42,893 bases of DNA from Nostoc linckia z4 (GTDB lineage Bacteria > Cyanobacteriota > Cyanobacteriia > Cyanobacteriales > Nostocaceae): NCBI RefSeq assembly GCF_002608075.1, contig NZ_LAHA01000069.1:1-42893 (forward strand), given 5' to 3'. Shown piece by piece: positions 7,645 to 16,908 of this stretch. A program made the position numbers and the translations under genes. Below the pieces are notes generated by a model that saw only the letters and a list, made by a program, of their open reading frames with translations, did no database searches and had not been told where the DNA came from. Within the stretch, counting starts at the first letter, position 1; every line of letters starts with the position of its first letter.

Positions 7645-8625
7645 ATGAGTAAACAACAGCCCGAACAAAACCCAAAGCTACCTCCGAAGCGCGGTCGTCC
7701 TGTAGACGCAGAAAAAGACCGCGTGACAGTCCATATTAATGTTGATATGCGGAGTCAAATTGAGAAGTTAATACCTGACATGGGTAAAAGCTTGTCAATG
7801 GTAGTTAGGAACTTAGTAAATTTGGGTTTAGAGCTTGTTGGTTTATCTCAAAAGGGACTTACTGCTCCTCGGTCAGGTAATTTAGAGGAGTGGCTTGCGA
7901 GTTATACGTCTTTGGGAACTGAGCTGCTTATAGCCTGTGAAACTTTAAATTTATCAGCTCCAAAATCAGGACAAATAGCTATTTGGCTTTTAGACAAAAT
8001 GGCTTTTGGGTCAAATGACCCTCAAATCATTAATGAAGAAGATACTGGTACAAAGCTTTTAGAAAGAATTCGTTTAGGAAAGAAATTACAAACATTTAGC
8101 CTTGAACAAGGCATAAAATTACCTGAAAATGAGGAATTTGCTACTTGGTTGGGGCAGCTATATACTAATGCTGTTATTGGGCAAGAGTTTGTAGCTGCTT
8201 GTCAAACGCTGGGTTTGCAGTTACCAGAGACAGGAAAACTACAGGAATGGTTACAAGATTTGGTGGAGCGATCGCGCAGCCTGTCTACAGTAGAATCGCA
8301 ATTATCAAATGAGTTATTAGAAGAATGTGAGCGATTGGGGATAGATCCGCCAAAACCTGGTGAGGTTGGAGCGTGGCTACAAAATACCCGCCCTGCGGTA
8401 TTTGAGGAGCCACTGCACGAACATAGGTTACCTTTTACAGATGATGGTTTGCCTTTAGGGGGGTCACAACCGTTTTTGGAGCATTTACTGACACTAAATG
8501 CACCGCCAACTGAAGATGAGGAGTATGACATTGCTCATAGGTTTGGTGTAGACCCAGCGCATCTGAAGGAACTCATATCCCGTATGAGATTTGACAGGAA
8601 CGGACAGACAAATAATTGTCATTAA
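7645..8625 (+). CDS. Putative RHH-type DNA-binding protein with five P-x7-W repeats, 326 aa
   Basis: The N-terminus (KRGRPVDAEKDRVTVHINVD, then an amphipathic helix-turn-helix region ending LVNLGLELVG) resembles ribbon-helix-helix regulators after an AT-hook-like KRGRP. Behind it a motif recurs five times: a small loop with proline, then tryptophan exactly eight residues later (P75/W83, P106/W114, P160/W168, P194/W202, P236/W244), as in GLQLPETGKLQEWLQD. Each repeat is preceded by a helix of the ACETLNL, ACQTLGL or ECERLGI type. The C-terminus is unlike the repeats. Weak GAAG upstream. It is the first gene of a plus-strand trio with 8646 and 9481 and is probably autoregulated through the palindrome at 7530-7579 (inference). 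Confidence 0.75.
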   Translation: MSKQQPEQNPKLPPKRGRPVDAEKDRVTVHINVDMRSQIEKLIPDMGKSLSMVVRNLVNLGLELVGLSQKGLTAPRSGNLEEWLASYTSLGTELLIACETLNLSAPKSGQIAIWLLDKMAFGSNDPQIINEEDTGTKLLERIRLGKKLQTFSLEQGIKLPENEEFATWLGQLYTNAVIGQEFVAACQTLGLQLPETGKLQEWLQDLVERSRSLSTVESQLSNELLEECERLGIDPPKPGEVGAWLQNTRPAVFEEPLHEHRLPFTDDGLPLGGSQPFLEHLLTLNAPPTEDEEYDIAHRFGVDPAHLKELISRMRFDRNGQTNNCH

Positions 8626-8645
8626 TAAGCTTCGGGGATAAATGC

Positions 8646-9467
8646 ATGGATGCCATTGAAGATTCCTCAACGTTGTGGACTTTATTATCTAGACCTGGAT
8701 GGGAGATTAAGCCGAACCCAGTAAAGCATTTACTCAAAATTAAAGCTCCTGACTACCAGGAAGCATTAATACTTTATACTAACTATCGAAAATTTCTAGC
8801 GACGTGGGCTGCATCCCTCAACTGTACCTGTGCTTTGATTGGAATTCAGGGGATGCGTGGGGCTGCATTCAAAATTCTTGCAGCAACGCCAGCATCGCAG
8901 CAGAAGTTATACGAAGACTTAATTTTTGCGAGCTTACAAAAGTCGGTTCGTTTTGAATTTAATGGACTGGCCGGAAGCGATCTCTACGCCCACCGCAGGC
9001 ATCGCTACTTTGAGGATAATATCTGTGAGTCTCCAGGCTTTTACATTGCCGAAACTTTTTTGTACCCTGAACTCAGACCAATTGTTGATGAAGTATTTTC
9101 AAATCCAGACAAGAAACTTGCTCTAACACGTATGTCTGACAATTTTCAATTGATCGTGTCCGCATCAGCAGCACGGGCAATGAGTTCTGACTCACAAGAT
9201 GTGGTGCGTCGTCGAACCACAGATTTTTGGCACGCTAGAGACTACCAGATTTTTATACAGAAGTTTAAGCAAGATGGTAGCACAGGTTTTGAAATCACTT
9301 ACCAGGCAACGACAAATCTGCCTAAGACTAATCCTTTAGCAGCGTGGGCACAGTTTACTACAAGTTATAGGTTTTTTGAGATTGATATAGGCGGGCGCAG
9401 GGAAGTTTACCGTTTGGGCGAAGGTAAAGACATTACATCAATCAACCGTCCCAAGATTGTTTCATAA
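8646..9467 (+). CDS. Hypothetical protein with PAS-like C-terminal half, 273 aa
   Basis: Not recognised as a named family. The ATG at 8646 follows GGGGAT at a good distance; the longer frame from the TTG at 8616 would overlap the previous gene. The N-terminal 140 residues (WTLLSRPGWEIKPNPVK, YRKFLATWAASLNCTCALIG) look globular. The second half, with SPGFYIAETFLYPELRP, RRRTTDFWHARDYQIFIQ and GSTGFEITYQATT, has the R-x-T-x-FWH pattern of cyanobacterial PAS-like sensor domains (inference). It lies between the RHH-like and methyltransferase-like genes with short gaps and is probably co-transcribed with them. Confidence 0.65.
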   Translation: MDAIEDSSTLWTLLSRPGWEIKPNPVKHLLKIKAPDYQEALILYTNYRKFLATWAASLNCTCALIGIQGMRGAAFKILAATPASQQKLYEDLIFASLQKSVRFEFNGLAGSDLYAHRRHRYFEDNICESPGFYIAETFLYPELRPIVDEVFSNPDKKLALTRMSDNFQLIVSASAARAMSSDSQDVVRRRTTDFWHARDYQIFIQKFKQDGSTGFEITYQATTNLPKTNPLAAWAQFTTSYRFFEIDIGGRREVYRLGEGKDITSINRPKIVS

Positions 9468-9480
9468 TTAGCGAGGTTTT

Positions 9481-10332
9481 ATGGCAGTAAGATTCCTAGA
9501 AAATAAGGGCAGTGGCAATATCCTAGAGATTAGTAAAGCTAGGCTTTTAGAACTGACTCCTAATGTTTATCCCCTTACCTGGGAAGCGATTCTTTCAGGT
9601 AAAGGTGATAGTGTAGCTATCTTGGGTGCAGGTTTTGCCGAGCGAGAAGTTTTTTTTGGTTTTGAAGGAGTTGACTTGACGCGCTACCAACTTCCGACAA
9701 TTGACTGTTACGACATTGCTACTCATCCACCAGAAAAGTTTTTAGCTTTACGCAGCCAATACCCAAATCTACAGTTAAATTATTTTTGCGATCGTAATTT
9801 AGCAGAACTTGAACTGACAACACTTTACGCTCCTAATAGCCTACGGCTAGTTTCAGTTCATGGAGTATTAGATTACTTACAACCAGATGCGGTTACAAAA
9901 ACATTACTTGATATTGTGAAAGTACAGCCAGAGGCAATATCGATACGCCTGTTTTTAATAGGTAACCCGTGGTCGCGGAATTTTGCAAGTATAGAGCAAC
10001 TGGCAATGGAATTAAATTCAATTGAAATTATTACAAGTGGCTTAGTTAAGCCGATTGATTTTGATATATTTTGTCGTACAGGTATTGTGCAATTAAATAT
10101 TACAGACAAGGATAAAATTGAACATAATTTATTACCAGATTACGGTGCATCTCATGTAATGCCTGATAAATTAGTTGGTTATTTAATTAGTCAAGGATAT
10201 CAGCTTGTTGTAACTGACGTGTACTCACTTTCAAATCAGGATTTACAAGGTGATGGCTCAAAAAATCATAGTAGTAATAAAAATGTATTTTTAGATAATC
10301 CACATGGAATGTTGTTATTTTTTAAAAAATAA
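9481..10332 (+). CDS. Putative SAM-dependent methyltransferase-fold protein, 283 aa
   Basis: GAGG lies 6 bases before the ATG and the gene starts 13 bp after the preceding stop, so it is co-transcribed. A Rossmann-like beginning SVAILGAGFAEREVFF (about residues 43-58), a following acidic IDCYDI, and SVHGVLDYLQPDAVTKTLLDI near residue 125 have the layout of class I methyltransferase motifs I, II and IV. No DNA-methylase DPPY/NPPY signature is present, so a small-molecule or protein substrate is as likely. The C-terminal half has no recognised motif and ends NPHGMLLFFKK. The function call is weak. Confidence 0.55.
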   Translation: MAVRFLENKGSGNILEISKARLLELTPNVYPLTWEAILSGKGDSVAILGAGFAEREVFFGFEGVDLTRYQLPTIDCYDIATHPPEKFLALRSQYPNLQLNYFCDRNLAELELTTLYAPNSLRLVSVHGVLDYLQPDAVTKTLLDIVKVQPEAISIRLFLIGNPWSRNFASIEQLAMELNSIEIITSGLVKPIDFDIFCRTGIVQLNITDKDKIEHNLLPDYGASHVMPDKLVGYLISQGYQLVVTDVYSLSNQDLQGDGSKNHSSNKNVFLDNPHGMLLFFKK

Positions 10333-10732
10333 AATACTTATTTGATATCGAGCTAATTAACGAAGATGAAATTGTTGACAAGAACAGTTAATGAAATAAT
10401 GTTCTTGCAAAAACTCTATATTGCTCAAAATAAAAGAATTTAACTACATTAACATTGCAGATAATGTAGTGACGAACTGAATCAAAAAATTAAAACTCCT
10501 ACAAATATAGTATTGCTTTATTCCAAGAAGAGGCATAAAGCAATACTTTTGCTTACCAACTTAAACTTAGCAGCGGATGTTATATTTACTAAGTTTGTGG
10601 GAACACTAAGAATACGGGTTTTAATACCGTTATAAAAATATAAGCACAATTATTATACACAAACGATACGGCAAGTGCAAAAAATGGCCTGTGTAGCCAG
10701 AAGAAAATTAACTAAGAGGCAAGATATAGAAT
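10333..10732. other. 400-bp AT-rich intergenic region
   Basis: No convincing gene is present. A 23-codon frame from 10684 (MACVARRKLTKRQ) overlaps the next gene start and has no support. The region holds a terminator-like hairpin (10509-10547) and a short inverted repeat CAAGAAC/GTTCTTG (10379-10385, 10401-10407). It should also contain the promoter of the helicase-nuclease pair. Confidence 0.5.
10509..10547 (+). terminator. Hairpin with 13-bp arms behind the 7645-10332 operon
   Basis: AGTATTGCTTTAT and ATAAAGCAATACT pair perfectly across a 13-base loop and are followed by TTTTGC. The arms are AT-rich and the U tract is short, so it may be a weak terminator or a regulatory element. Confidence 0.45.
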
Positions 10733-11707
10733 ATGTATTATCCCAACGATATTGAAGAAATTTGTTACGAGCAAAATCATATTGAAAAGGTATGGGATGA
10801 AATGAAACAAGTTATCCCGACTTACTTTCAACAATATATTGATACAGAAAGTGGATACTCAATCCCAGAAAGCGAAATTGAAAAGCTCGCTGTTAAATTT
10901 GGTTCTACCTGCAAACCAAAAAGTAAGCCAAAAGATACAAAAAAAATTCTGGAAAGGCTTTTGAAAGAATCTATAAAGGATTATGAAAAAGACCGCCAAC
11001 GTTATCAAGATATTCTTGATTTAGAATCATTATCAGAATACAAATTCGATGTAAGTGCCTTCAAAAATACAATTTTAAGAAATCAAATTCCGATTATTAA
11101 TAAAACACTGAAAAATATACATGCAAAGGAACTTGACAAGTTCCGTGCTGCATTTAATACTACACAACCGGGAGACTTGTTTAAAGTAATTTATAACATT
11201 GTTCAATTAGCAAATGAATGGCATAATGAGTGGTATAAAGAAAAAGAATTTGAAGAAATTGATACCTGCGATGGCTTGGAATATTATGAGTTAGATAAAG
11301 AAGCCTACATAGCATATGGAGTAATTGGCGGGGGAATTAAAAGTCATTTCATTTACAAGCTTTTTCCTGAAATGTATCCAAATAGAAGCAGAGAAGCTAT
11401 TTGGGCATTATATTATTTAAGCAGTAAGAAAAAGTTTGGTTGTAAAGAAGACTCTCAGTTTCTTATGATCAATGCGAGAGAAGGAACAACTCAGCAAAAT
11501 TATTTTTATCCGTATGCCTTGTTTTCATTTTACGCTATTAGAATTTATCGGCAACTAAAAGAGCTTTATGCAAAGCATGGAGTAAGCTTACCTATTGAAT
11601 ATAGATTTGTTCTAGTGGATAGCTTTCTCTCATTTGTCGCAAGAAATCATCAGGCTGAAATTGACGATTTAAAGAAGAAAGCAGAAAGCTATCATTATGA
11701 ATACTAA
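10733..11707 (+). CDS. Unrecognised 324-aa protein, partner of RecQ-like helicase-nuclease
   Basis: Not recognised. The protein is highly helical and charged, with a central lysine-rich coil (PKDTKKILERLLKESIKDYEKDRQRYQDIL) and aromatic-rich segments (YNIVQLANEWHNEWYKEKEF, NYFYPYALFSFYAIRIYRQL). No signal peptide, transmembrane segment or catalytic motif can be seen. Its last 11 bases overlap the helicase gene start, so the two are translationally coupled and probably act together. Both genes are markedly more AT-rich than their neighbours, a sign of recent transfer. By analogy with two-gene helicase defence modules (Hachiman-like layout) it could be the effector or sensor subunit; this is inference from layout only. 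Confidence 0.75.
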   Translation: MYYPNDIEEICYEQNHIEKVWDEMKQVIPTYFQQYIDTESGYSIPESEIEKLAVKFGSTCKPKSKPKDTKKILERLLKESIKDYEKDRQRYQDILDLESLSEYKFDVSAFKNTILRNQIPIINKTLKNIHAKELDKFRAAFNTTQPGDLFKVIYNIVQLANEWHNEWYKEKEFEEIDTCDGLEYYELDKEAYIAYGVIGGGIKSHFIYKLFPEMYPNRSREAIWALYYLSSKKKFGCKEDSQFLMINAREGTTQQNYFYPYALFSFYAIRIYRQLKELYAKHGVSLPIEYRFVLVDSFLSFVARNHQAEIDDLKKKAESYHYEY

Positions 11708-13685
11708 AGCAAAAGAAGTTTTTGAAAAAGAGTTTCCTGCTTTAGCAGGTGTGTTTTCTTTAAAACCATTTCAAGAGAAAGTAATTAATCATCTTATAGA
11801 GAATGGTTCAACATTAGCAGTAATGCCGACAGGTGGTGGAAAATCCCTCATTTATTGGGTTACTGCAAAAGCACTAAAAGGAACTTGTTTAGTTATTTCA
11901 CCATTGATAGCACTTATTGACGAACAGGCAGAAAAACTTGAAAAAGAAGGTTTTGAAGTCTTAGCTATTCACAGTGGTATGGGAGCTTCAGAACAAATGA
12001 AGCAATTAAAAAAATTTGCTCAAGGTGAATCTAAACCTGATTTCATTTTTGCTAGTCCAGAAAGGATGGCGACAGACGGATTTTTTGAATACTGTATTTC
12101 ATTGCAGATAAATAAAATCAAATTAGTCGTTATTGATGAAGTCCATTGTATAAGCCAATGGGGATTTGATTTCCGACCATTTTACAAGTATATACCAACT
12201 TTTCTTGATTCAGTGTTTTCAGATAAATGGCCAACAATTTTAGGTTTGACAGCCACAATAAATCCAAAAGAGCTTATCGATATTACTACTGATTTTAAAA
12301 TTAAAAAAAATTCTATCATCAAAGATGATGTATTGTTAAGATTTGATATTGATTTGAAAGTTGAGAAGCTATCAAACGAAGAAGAAAAGAAAGCTCGTCT
12401 TTGGCAAATAATAGATAACCACACCAACGAGAAAGTATTGGTTTATTTATATCGTAAATACCACAAAGGTGGTGTGGAAGATTTGTGTGAAACTGCAAAT
12501 CAAAAGGAACTAAAGGCATTATCATTTCATGGAGATATGAGTAGCTCCGAACGGCAAAGTGTTCTAAACGAATTTAGAGATGGTTCAACCAATTTAGTTT
12601 TTGCAACAAATGCCTTTGGAATGGGTATTGATATTCCCAATATTCGAGTTGTAATTCATTTTATGATACCCGAATCTATTGAGCAATATTATCAAGAAAT
12701 TGGACGTTCAGGAAGAGACAAAAATGGTGCTATTTCCTATATGCTTTATTCTAATAAAAATGTTCAGGTAAGAAAAACACACTTTATCGACAAATCATTT
12801 CCTCAAGGGGATCAAATCAAAGAATTGTTCAAAAAGGCAACTAACAATGAAGTTGGTAAAAAGACTTTGCAATATTTTGCAGAAGAAGAATTACAATCGG
12901 CTCTACCTTATTTTTTGAATTGCGGTGCAATTACGATAGAAGGCAAAGGCTTTACAGGCTTAAAAGTTTTCAAAACTAACTCAAACCCTATGTTGAAGTC
13001 AATAATTGAATCTTCAAGAACGGGAATGGTTGTTCCTGTATTGTTAAAACCCGAATTTTCAAAACTTACTTGTCGAGAATTTTTCAACATAACCTATAAA
13101 GCATTAGTTGATAATGAGGCAAAATTAGCTAAAAATCTTGACAAATGCTTAATTATTGAAGCAACAGAAGAATATCTTACTGATGAGCAAATTGAAACAA
13201 TTAGTAATGAGACTGCAAGTAAAAGAGAGTATAAACATAATCTATTAGATTATCTCGTTTATCTCCTTGATAACTTTGACAGTTCAATTTCAATGCACCA
13301 AGATATTGGAAGATATTTAGGCGTAAGTAAGCATTCACTAAATAAGATACATCAAACTGAAAATGGGATTTGGGTTCGTTCAAAATCAGAAGTGATAATT
13401 GCAAATATTCTTTATCGTTCAAATATTGATTTTCAATATGAAGAAAAACTTTTTTATAATGAAACTCAATGGAAAGAACCTGACTTTACAATAAGACATA
13501 ATAACAATGTTTGGTATTGGGAACACCTTGGGCTTTTGGGTAACGAGCAATATAACGAAAATTGGCAGGAGAAAAAGCAAATTTACAAAAAACTCGGAGT
13601 ACTTGACAAAGTATTAACGACAAAAGAAAGTACAGTTTTGAGCAATCAAGTGAATGAGTTAATTAAAAAAATTAAAATGTCATAA
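11697..13685 (+). CDS. RecQ-type helicase fused to a PD-(D/E)XK-like nuclease
   Basis: Residues 1-350 are a RecQ-family SF2 core: Walker A MPTGGGKS (about 43-50), SPLIALIDEQ, DEVHCISQWGFDFRP (about 147), GLTATIN, SFHGDMSSSERQ, TNAFGMGID and QYYQEIGRSGRD (about 330-341). The RecQ zinc-binding cysteines and HRDC domain are not seen. The C-terminus (about 557-625) has RSKSEVIIANIL, then EPDFTI, then WYWEHLG and a K-x3-Y tail, matching PD-(D/E)XK nucleases of the PDF..EH type found at the end of some helicases. Expected to unwind and cut DNA. It overlaps its upstream partner by 11 bp and is convergent with the MrfA-like gene. Base composition suggests acquisition from an AT-rich donor. Confidence 0.9.
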   Translation: MNTKAKEVFEKEFPALAGVFSLKPFQEKVINHLIENGSTLAVMPTGGGKSLIYWVTAKALKGTCLVISPLIALIDEQAEKLEKEGFEVLAIHSGMGASEQMKQLKKFAQGESKPDFIFASPERMATDGFFEYCISLQINKIKLVVIDEVHCISQWGFDFRPFYKYIPTFLDSVFSDKWPTILGLTATINPKELIDITTDFKIKKNSIIKDDVLLRFDIDLKVEKLSNEEEKKARLWQIIDNHTNEKVLVYLYRKYHKGGVEDLCETANQKELKALSFHGDMSSSERQSVLNEFRDGSTNLVFATNAFGMGIDIPNIRVVIHFMIPESIEQYYQEIGRSGRDKNGAISYMLYSNKNVQVRKTHFIDKSFPQGDQIKELFKKATNNEVGKKTLQYFAEEELQSALPYFLNCGAITIEGKGFTGLKVFKTNSNPMLKSIIESSRTGMVVPVLLKPEFSKLTCREFFNITYKALVDNEAKLAKNLDKCLIIEATEEYLTDEQIETISNETASKREYKHNLLDYLVYLLDNFDSSISMHQDIGRYLGVSKHSLNKIHQTENGIWVRSKSEVIIANILYRSNIDFQYEEKLFYNETQWKEPDFTIRHNNNVWYWEHLGLLGNEQYNENWQEKKQIYKKLGVLDKVLTTKESTVLSNQVNELIKKIKMS

Positions 13686-13792
13686 TAACAAAACCTAAAA
13701 TTATATTTGGTAAATTTCTATATTTAGAAATGGTGAATTATGTGGTAAAACTAAATTTGTTTTTTGTCAAATCATATTAGTGGAATAGCTCT

Positions 13793-16627
13793 TTAGGTGT
13801 TCTGCGTTGCTTGGCTTATCGCATCCAACAAAAACAAACCTAAATCTTTATGCAGTGCTTCATTATGCTGCGGACAACCAGTTGAATGTAGACACCTTGG
13901 ACAACCAGCTTCACAATCACATTCAACTGCTAGCGCATATGCTTTAGCAGCGAAATTGGTCAAGTCAGAAAAGATAGCTTCTGCTGCTCCATTACCACCT
14001 TCACAAGTGTCAAAAAAGTAGCCAATTGTTCTAGTTTCTTTTTGCGTAACTATTCCATCTACATCTAGGCTAGAGGACAAAACTACCAGGGGTACAGCTT
14101 TTACTATCTGGTGTTGGATGCTATGGACTGCTGTAAAATCAGCACTACTAGTCCATAGTGTTTGATATTGTTCAGGAACTTCACCTCCTGTGGATGTTAT
14201 AATTTCTTGTTTGTATTTGTTGACTTGTACTTGTATCGCTTTTTGTAAGGGTTCATTTATTTCCACCAGTACACAGGGCGCTTGGTATTTTGTAACATAT
14301 GGCTCCTCAAATGCTACTTCTGACTGAAGTTTTGTTACTTCAGCTGCTCCTAGAGGATGCCTACATAAGGAGCAAGTTTTCCCGTCAAGCGGTTTTTTGT
14401 AGTTACCACAACGCTGATTTTTACAAGTCATCCCGTAAGTGCGTTTCATCAACCGATAACCTGTAACAGAATTAGTAATTTCTCCCCAAACAAGGGTTAA
14501 ACGCAACCGAGCATCTTTGATTTTGGTGGGGATAATTTTGGACTCTGCCAGTGTAGAAAGTGGTTGAATATCTAATTCTGATTCGGCTTCAGTAAATAAA
14601 TCTGTATCTTTACCTAAATAAGCTAGTAATGCTTCTCCTTTCTCTTCATTTAGACTTTCGCTGCGGTAGGCTATTAACTCGCCGCTATCATCTTGTACCA
14701 TATATACTGCTTGCGGAAATACTTCCCGATGGGCAAGCGAAAGTGACATAATTTCTAAAATTTCGCCTGTGTGCTTCTCAATTAAGGAAATCGAGGTTTG
14801 AGGGCTGCTTCTGAGGTTGATGTCTTTGTGCGGATAACCCCTTCCCCAAAGTTTGCCATTATTACTCAGAAAAATTTTGTTTTGTTGTAAAAGAGAACCT
14901 GCAACTGCGTCGGCGGCTTTTCCGAAACGGCTATTGAGTTCCTTTAAAGCCAGACTACTTTCAATGCAGCCGCATTCTAAATGTTTGCCTAGAATTGTGG
15001 GATAGTCTGGGTTAAAAGCAGCAGATTCAACTTCTCCCGATAATAACTGTTCGCTATGCCGAGCGTAGAATACATCAATAGGATTTTGTCCCAAGGGTAG
15101 ATAAATTACAAGTCCATGCTGCTTGCGTCCTGCTCTTCCTACTCGTTGCCAAAATGACATTAAACTACCCGGAAACCCACGCAGCAAACAGCAGTCTAGC
15201 TCAGGTAGATCAATTCCCGCTTCCAAGCTAGAGGTTGAGATAATTACTTTAATTTGTCCAGCTTGCAGTTTTTGAATAATCTCCCGGCGGCGATCGCCCG
15301 TTAAGGAACTGTAGAAGACTGCGACTTTGCTTATTAAATAACCTAACCCAAGGCGTTGTGTTTCTCTTTGAATTAAGCCTAGTAAACCTTTGACAGCAGC
15401 ACGAGAGTTACAGAAGACAATACCACTGAGATTATACTGCAACCAGGAAATCACAATTTTGGAAGCTTCAACATTAGCTGCACTATTTGGAGCAAGACAT
15501 AACAGGGTACGTCCTGCATTAGCTGCACTACTACGTTCAATTAAGTGTAGTCTTTGGGGTTGATGGGTTCTGCCACTGAAGCGCAATGCCATCTCTTGGG
15601 GATTACCAATTGTGGCACTAGAGCAGATAAATTGTAGCCTCTGGGAATTACCGCCAACAGCATCAACTGCTAACCTTAGCCGCCGCATTAAATTAGCAAA
15701 GTGCGCGCCAAAAGCACCAATATAGGTGTGGCTTTCGTCAATTACACAGTAACGCAACTGTCTTAAAAACTGCCGCCATCCTTCTCCCTCATCTCGCCGC
15801 CGCACATTGTAAAGATAGTGATGCAATAAGTCGGGACTGACTGCCAAGATGTTTGGTGGATTAGGAATAAACAAGCGCTGCCGTTCGGATGTGGGTGTAT
15901 CGCCCGTCATTAATGCGAGTTTGAGACGATTATTGGGCATTGCCTTAACGAGCGATTGTAACTTTCGCATTTGGTCGAGGGCTAATGCCTTGAGTGGGAA
16001 AATATATAATGCCGTTGTTTGCGGTTGCTTGATACAGGATTCGAGGATGGCGAGATTGTAGCACAGCGTCTTTCCGCTGGCTGTGGGCGTGGTAATACTT
16101 AGGTCAAACCCAGCACGTAATTTTGTCAGAGCTTCTAGTTGATGAGAATAAATGTTGGTGATACCGTTATTTTGCAACGCCAAACGTAAAGCAGGCGGTA
16201 AATCGCTGGGTACGGGGTGAACGATCCCTTGGTTGAGATTTTTGATATCCACCGCCGTGATGCTTGCAATCAATTCTTGAGCTACAGACTGAAATGCCAG
16301 GTGGGGGATTTGTTGAATGCGTTCGGAAACTGTTGCAGCTCTTGTATTAGTTTCTTCAATCAAAGTTGTGGAAGAAACCAAGTTGGCGTTACTTGATTGA
16401 ATTGAGCCAATGGCGATCGCTTCTTCCCAATCGCCAAATTGAGTTGGAGTAACCTCTTCAACAAACTTAACAATTAACCGCCTGCCCAATAACGCCATGA
16501 CTTCGCCTACTCCATACTCTGGGGAGTAAACTTGTTTACCCACACTTAACCATTGGGGAGGTTCTGGAACAGTTTGGTTGGCAGCGCGGATAATGGCGGC
16601 GTAATCAGTGGGTTTGTTATCAGTCAC
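13793..16627 (-). CDS. MrfA/YprA-like DEAD/DEAH helicase with C-terminal Cys4 (DUF1998-type) domain
   Basis: SF2 ATP-dependent 3'-5' DNA helicase of the family that includes B. subtilis MrfA (repair of mitomycin lesions). Motifs: PTASGKTLCYN (Walker A, about 183), DESHTYIGAFG (about 298), SSATIGNP, TSSLEAGIDLPELD, QRVGRAGRKQHG (about 496). The C-terminal third ends in CDCEAGCPRCLHSTGCPQ (about 905), the four-cysteine metal site typical of MrfA, preceded by CKNQRCGNYKKPLDGKTCSLC, an additional zinc ribbon. Length 944 aa exceeds the ~750 of MrfA because of an N-terminal extension. It lies 281 bp downstream of the AlbA_2-Argonaute fusion in the same direction, so it may be a partner in the same defence island or a plain repair helicase. 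Confidence 0.88.
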   Translation of the reverse strand: MTDNKPTDYAAIIRAANQTVPEPPQWLSVGKQVYSPEYGVGEVMALLGRRLIVKFVEEVTPTQFGDWEEAIAIGSIQSSNANLVSSTTLIEETNTRAATVSERIQQIPHLAFQSVAQELIASITAVDIKNLNQGIVHPVPSDLPPALRLALQNNGITNIYSHQLEALTKLRAGFDLSITTPTASGKTLCYNLAILESCIKQPQTTALYIFPLKALALDQMRKLQSLVKAMPNNRLKLALMTGDTPTSERQRLFIPNPPNILAVSPDLLHHYLYNVRRRDEGEGWRQFLRQLRYCVIDESHTYIGAFGAHFANLMRRLRLAVDAVGGNSQRLQFICSSATIGNPQEMALRFSGRTHQPQRLHLIERSSAANAGRTLLCLAPNSAANVEASKIVISWLQYNLSGIVFCNSRAAVKGLLGLIQRETQRLGLGYLISKVAVFYSSLTGDRRREIIQKLQAGQIKVIISTSSLEAGIDLPELDCCLLRGFPGSLMSFWQRVGRAGRKQHGLVIYLPLGQNPIDVFYARHSEQLLSGEVESAAFNPDYPTILGKHLECGCIESSLALKELNSRFGKAADAVAGSLLQQNKIFLSNNGKLWGRGYPHKDINLRSSPQTSISLIEKHTGEILEIMSLSLAHREVFPQAVYMVQDDSGELIAYRSESLNEEKGEALLAYLGKDTDLFTEAESELDIQPLSTLAESKIIPTKIKDARLRLTLVWGEITNSVTGYRLMKRTYGMTCKNQRCGNYKKPLDGKTCSLCRHPLGAAEVTKLQSEVAFEEPYVTKYQAPCVLVEINEPLQKAIQVQVNKYKQEIITSTGGEVPEQYQTLWTSSADFTAVHSIQHQIVKAVPLVVLSSSLDVDGIVTQKETRTIGYFFDTCEGGNGAAEAIFSDLTNFAAKAYALAVECDCEAGCPRCLHSTGCPQHNEALHKDLGLFLLDAISQATQNT

Positions 16628-16851
16628 AAAACTACGTTTTTGCTACTGGTGCTTGATTACCTGTCAGTATAAACCTAATGAATTTAGTCTGAACATTGTG
16701 CTGCTTGTGTTGGTATATTCAATTTCTTATCGGCATACTCGAATTTGCGGAACTACAACAAACCAATCTTCTGTTAGGTTGCAGTAACCAATATGCCATA
16801 CTATCAAATCTCTAATTACTTAAAAGTATGTTAATAACTTAAAAATAGATA

Positions 16852-16871
16852 GTTCTAACTTAATAGAACTT
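16852..16871 (-). terminator. Small hairpin downstream of the AlbA_2-Argonaute gene
   Basis: On the minus strand AGTTCTA-TTAAGT-TAGAACT is followed by ATCTATTTTTAA. The 7-bp stem is weak but lies 38 bp after the stop of the 1122-aa gene. The rest of the 16628-16908 gap is AT-rich without a gene and must carry any separate promoter of the helicase gene. Confidence 0.3.
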
Positions 16872-16908
16872 AAACTCCAATTACTAGAAAAATAATTTCT
16901 CCGTTTAT

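Noticed and set aside
10684..10755. 23-codon ORF MACVARRKLTKRQ before the helicase module
   Set aside because: No ribosome binding site, overlaps the next start in another frame, and no recognisable sequence.
13714..13731. Hairpin ATTTCTA/TAGAAAT between the convergent RecQ-like and MrfA-like genes as a bidirectional terminator
   Set aside because: Only a 7-bp AT stem without a U tract on either side; too weak to call.
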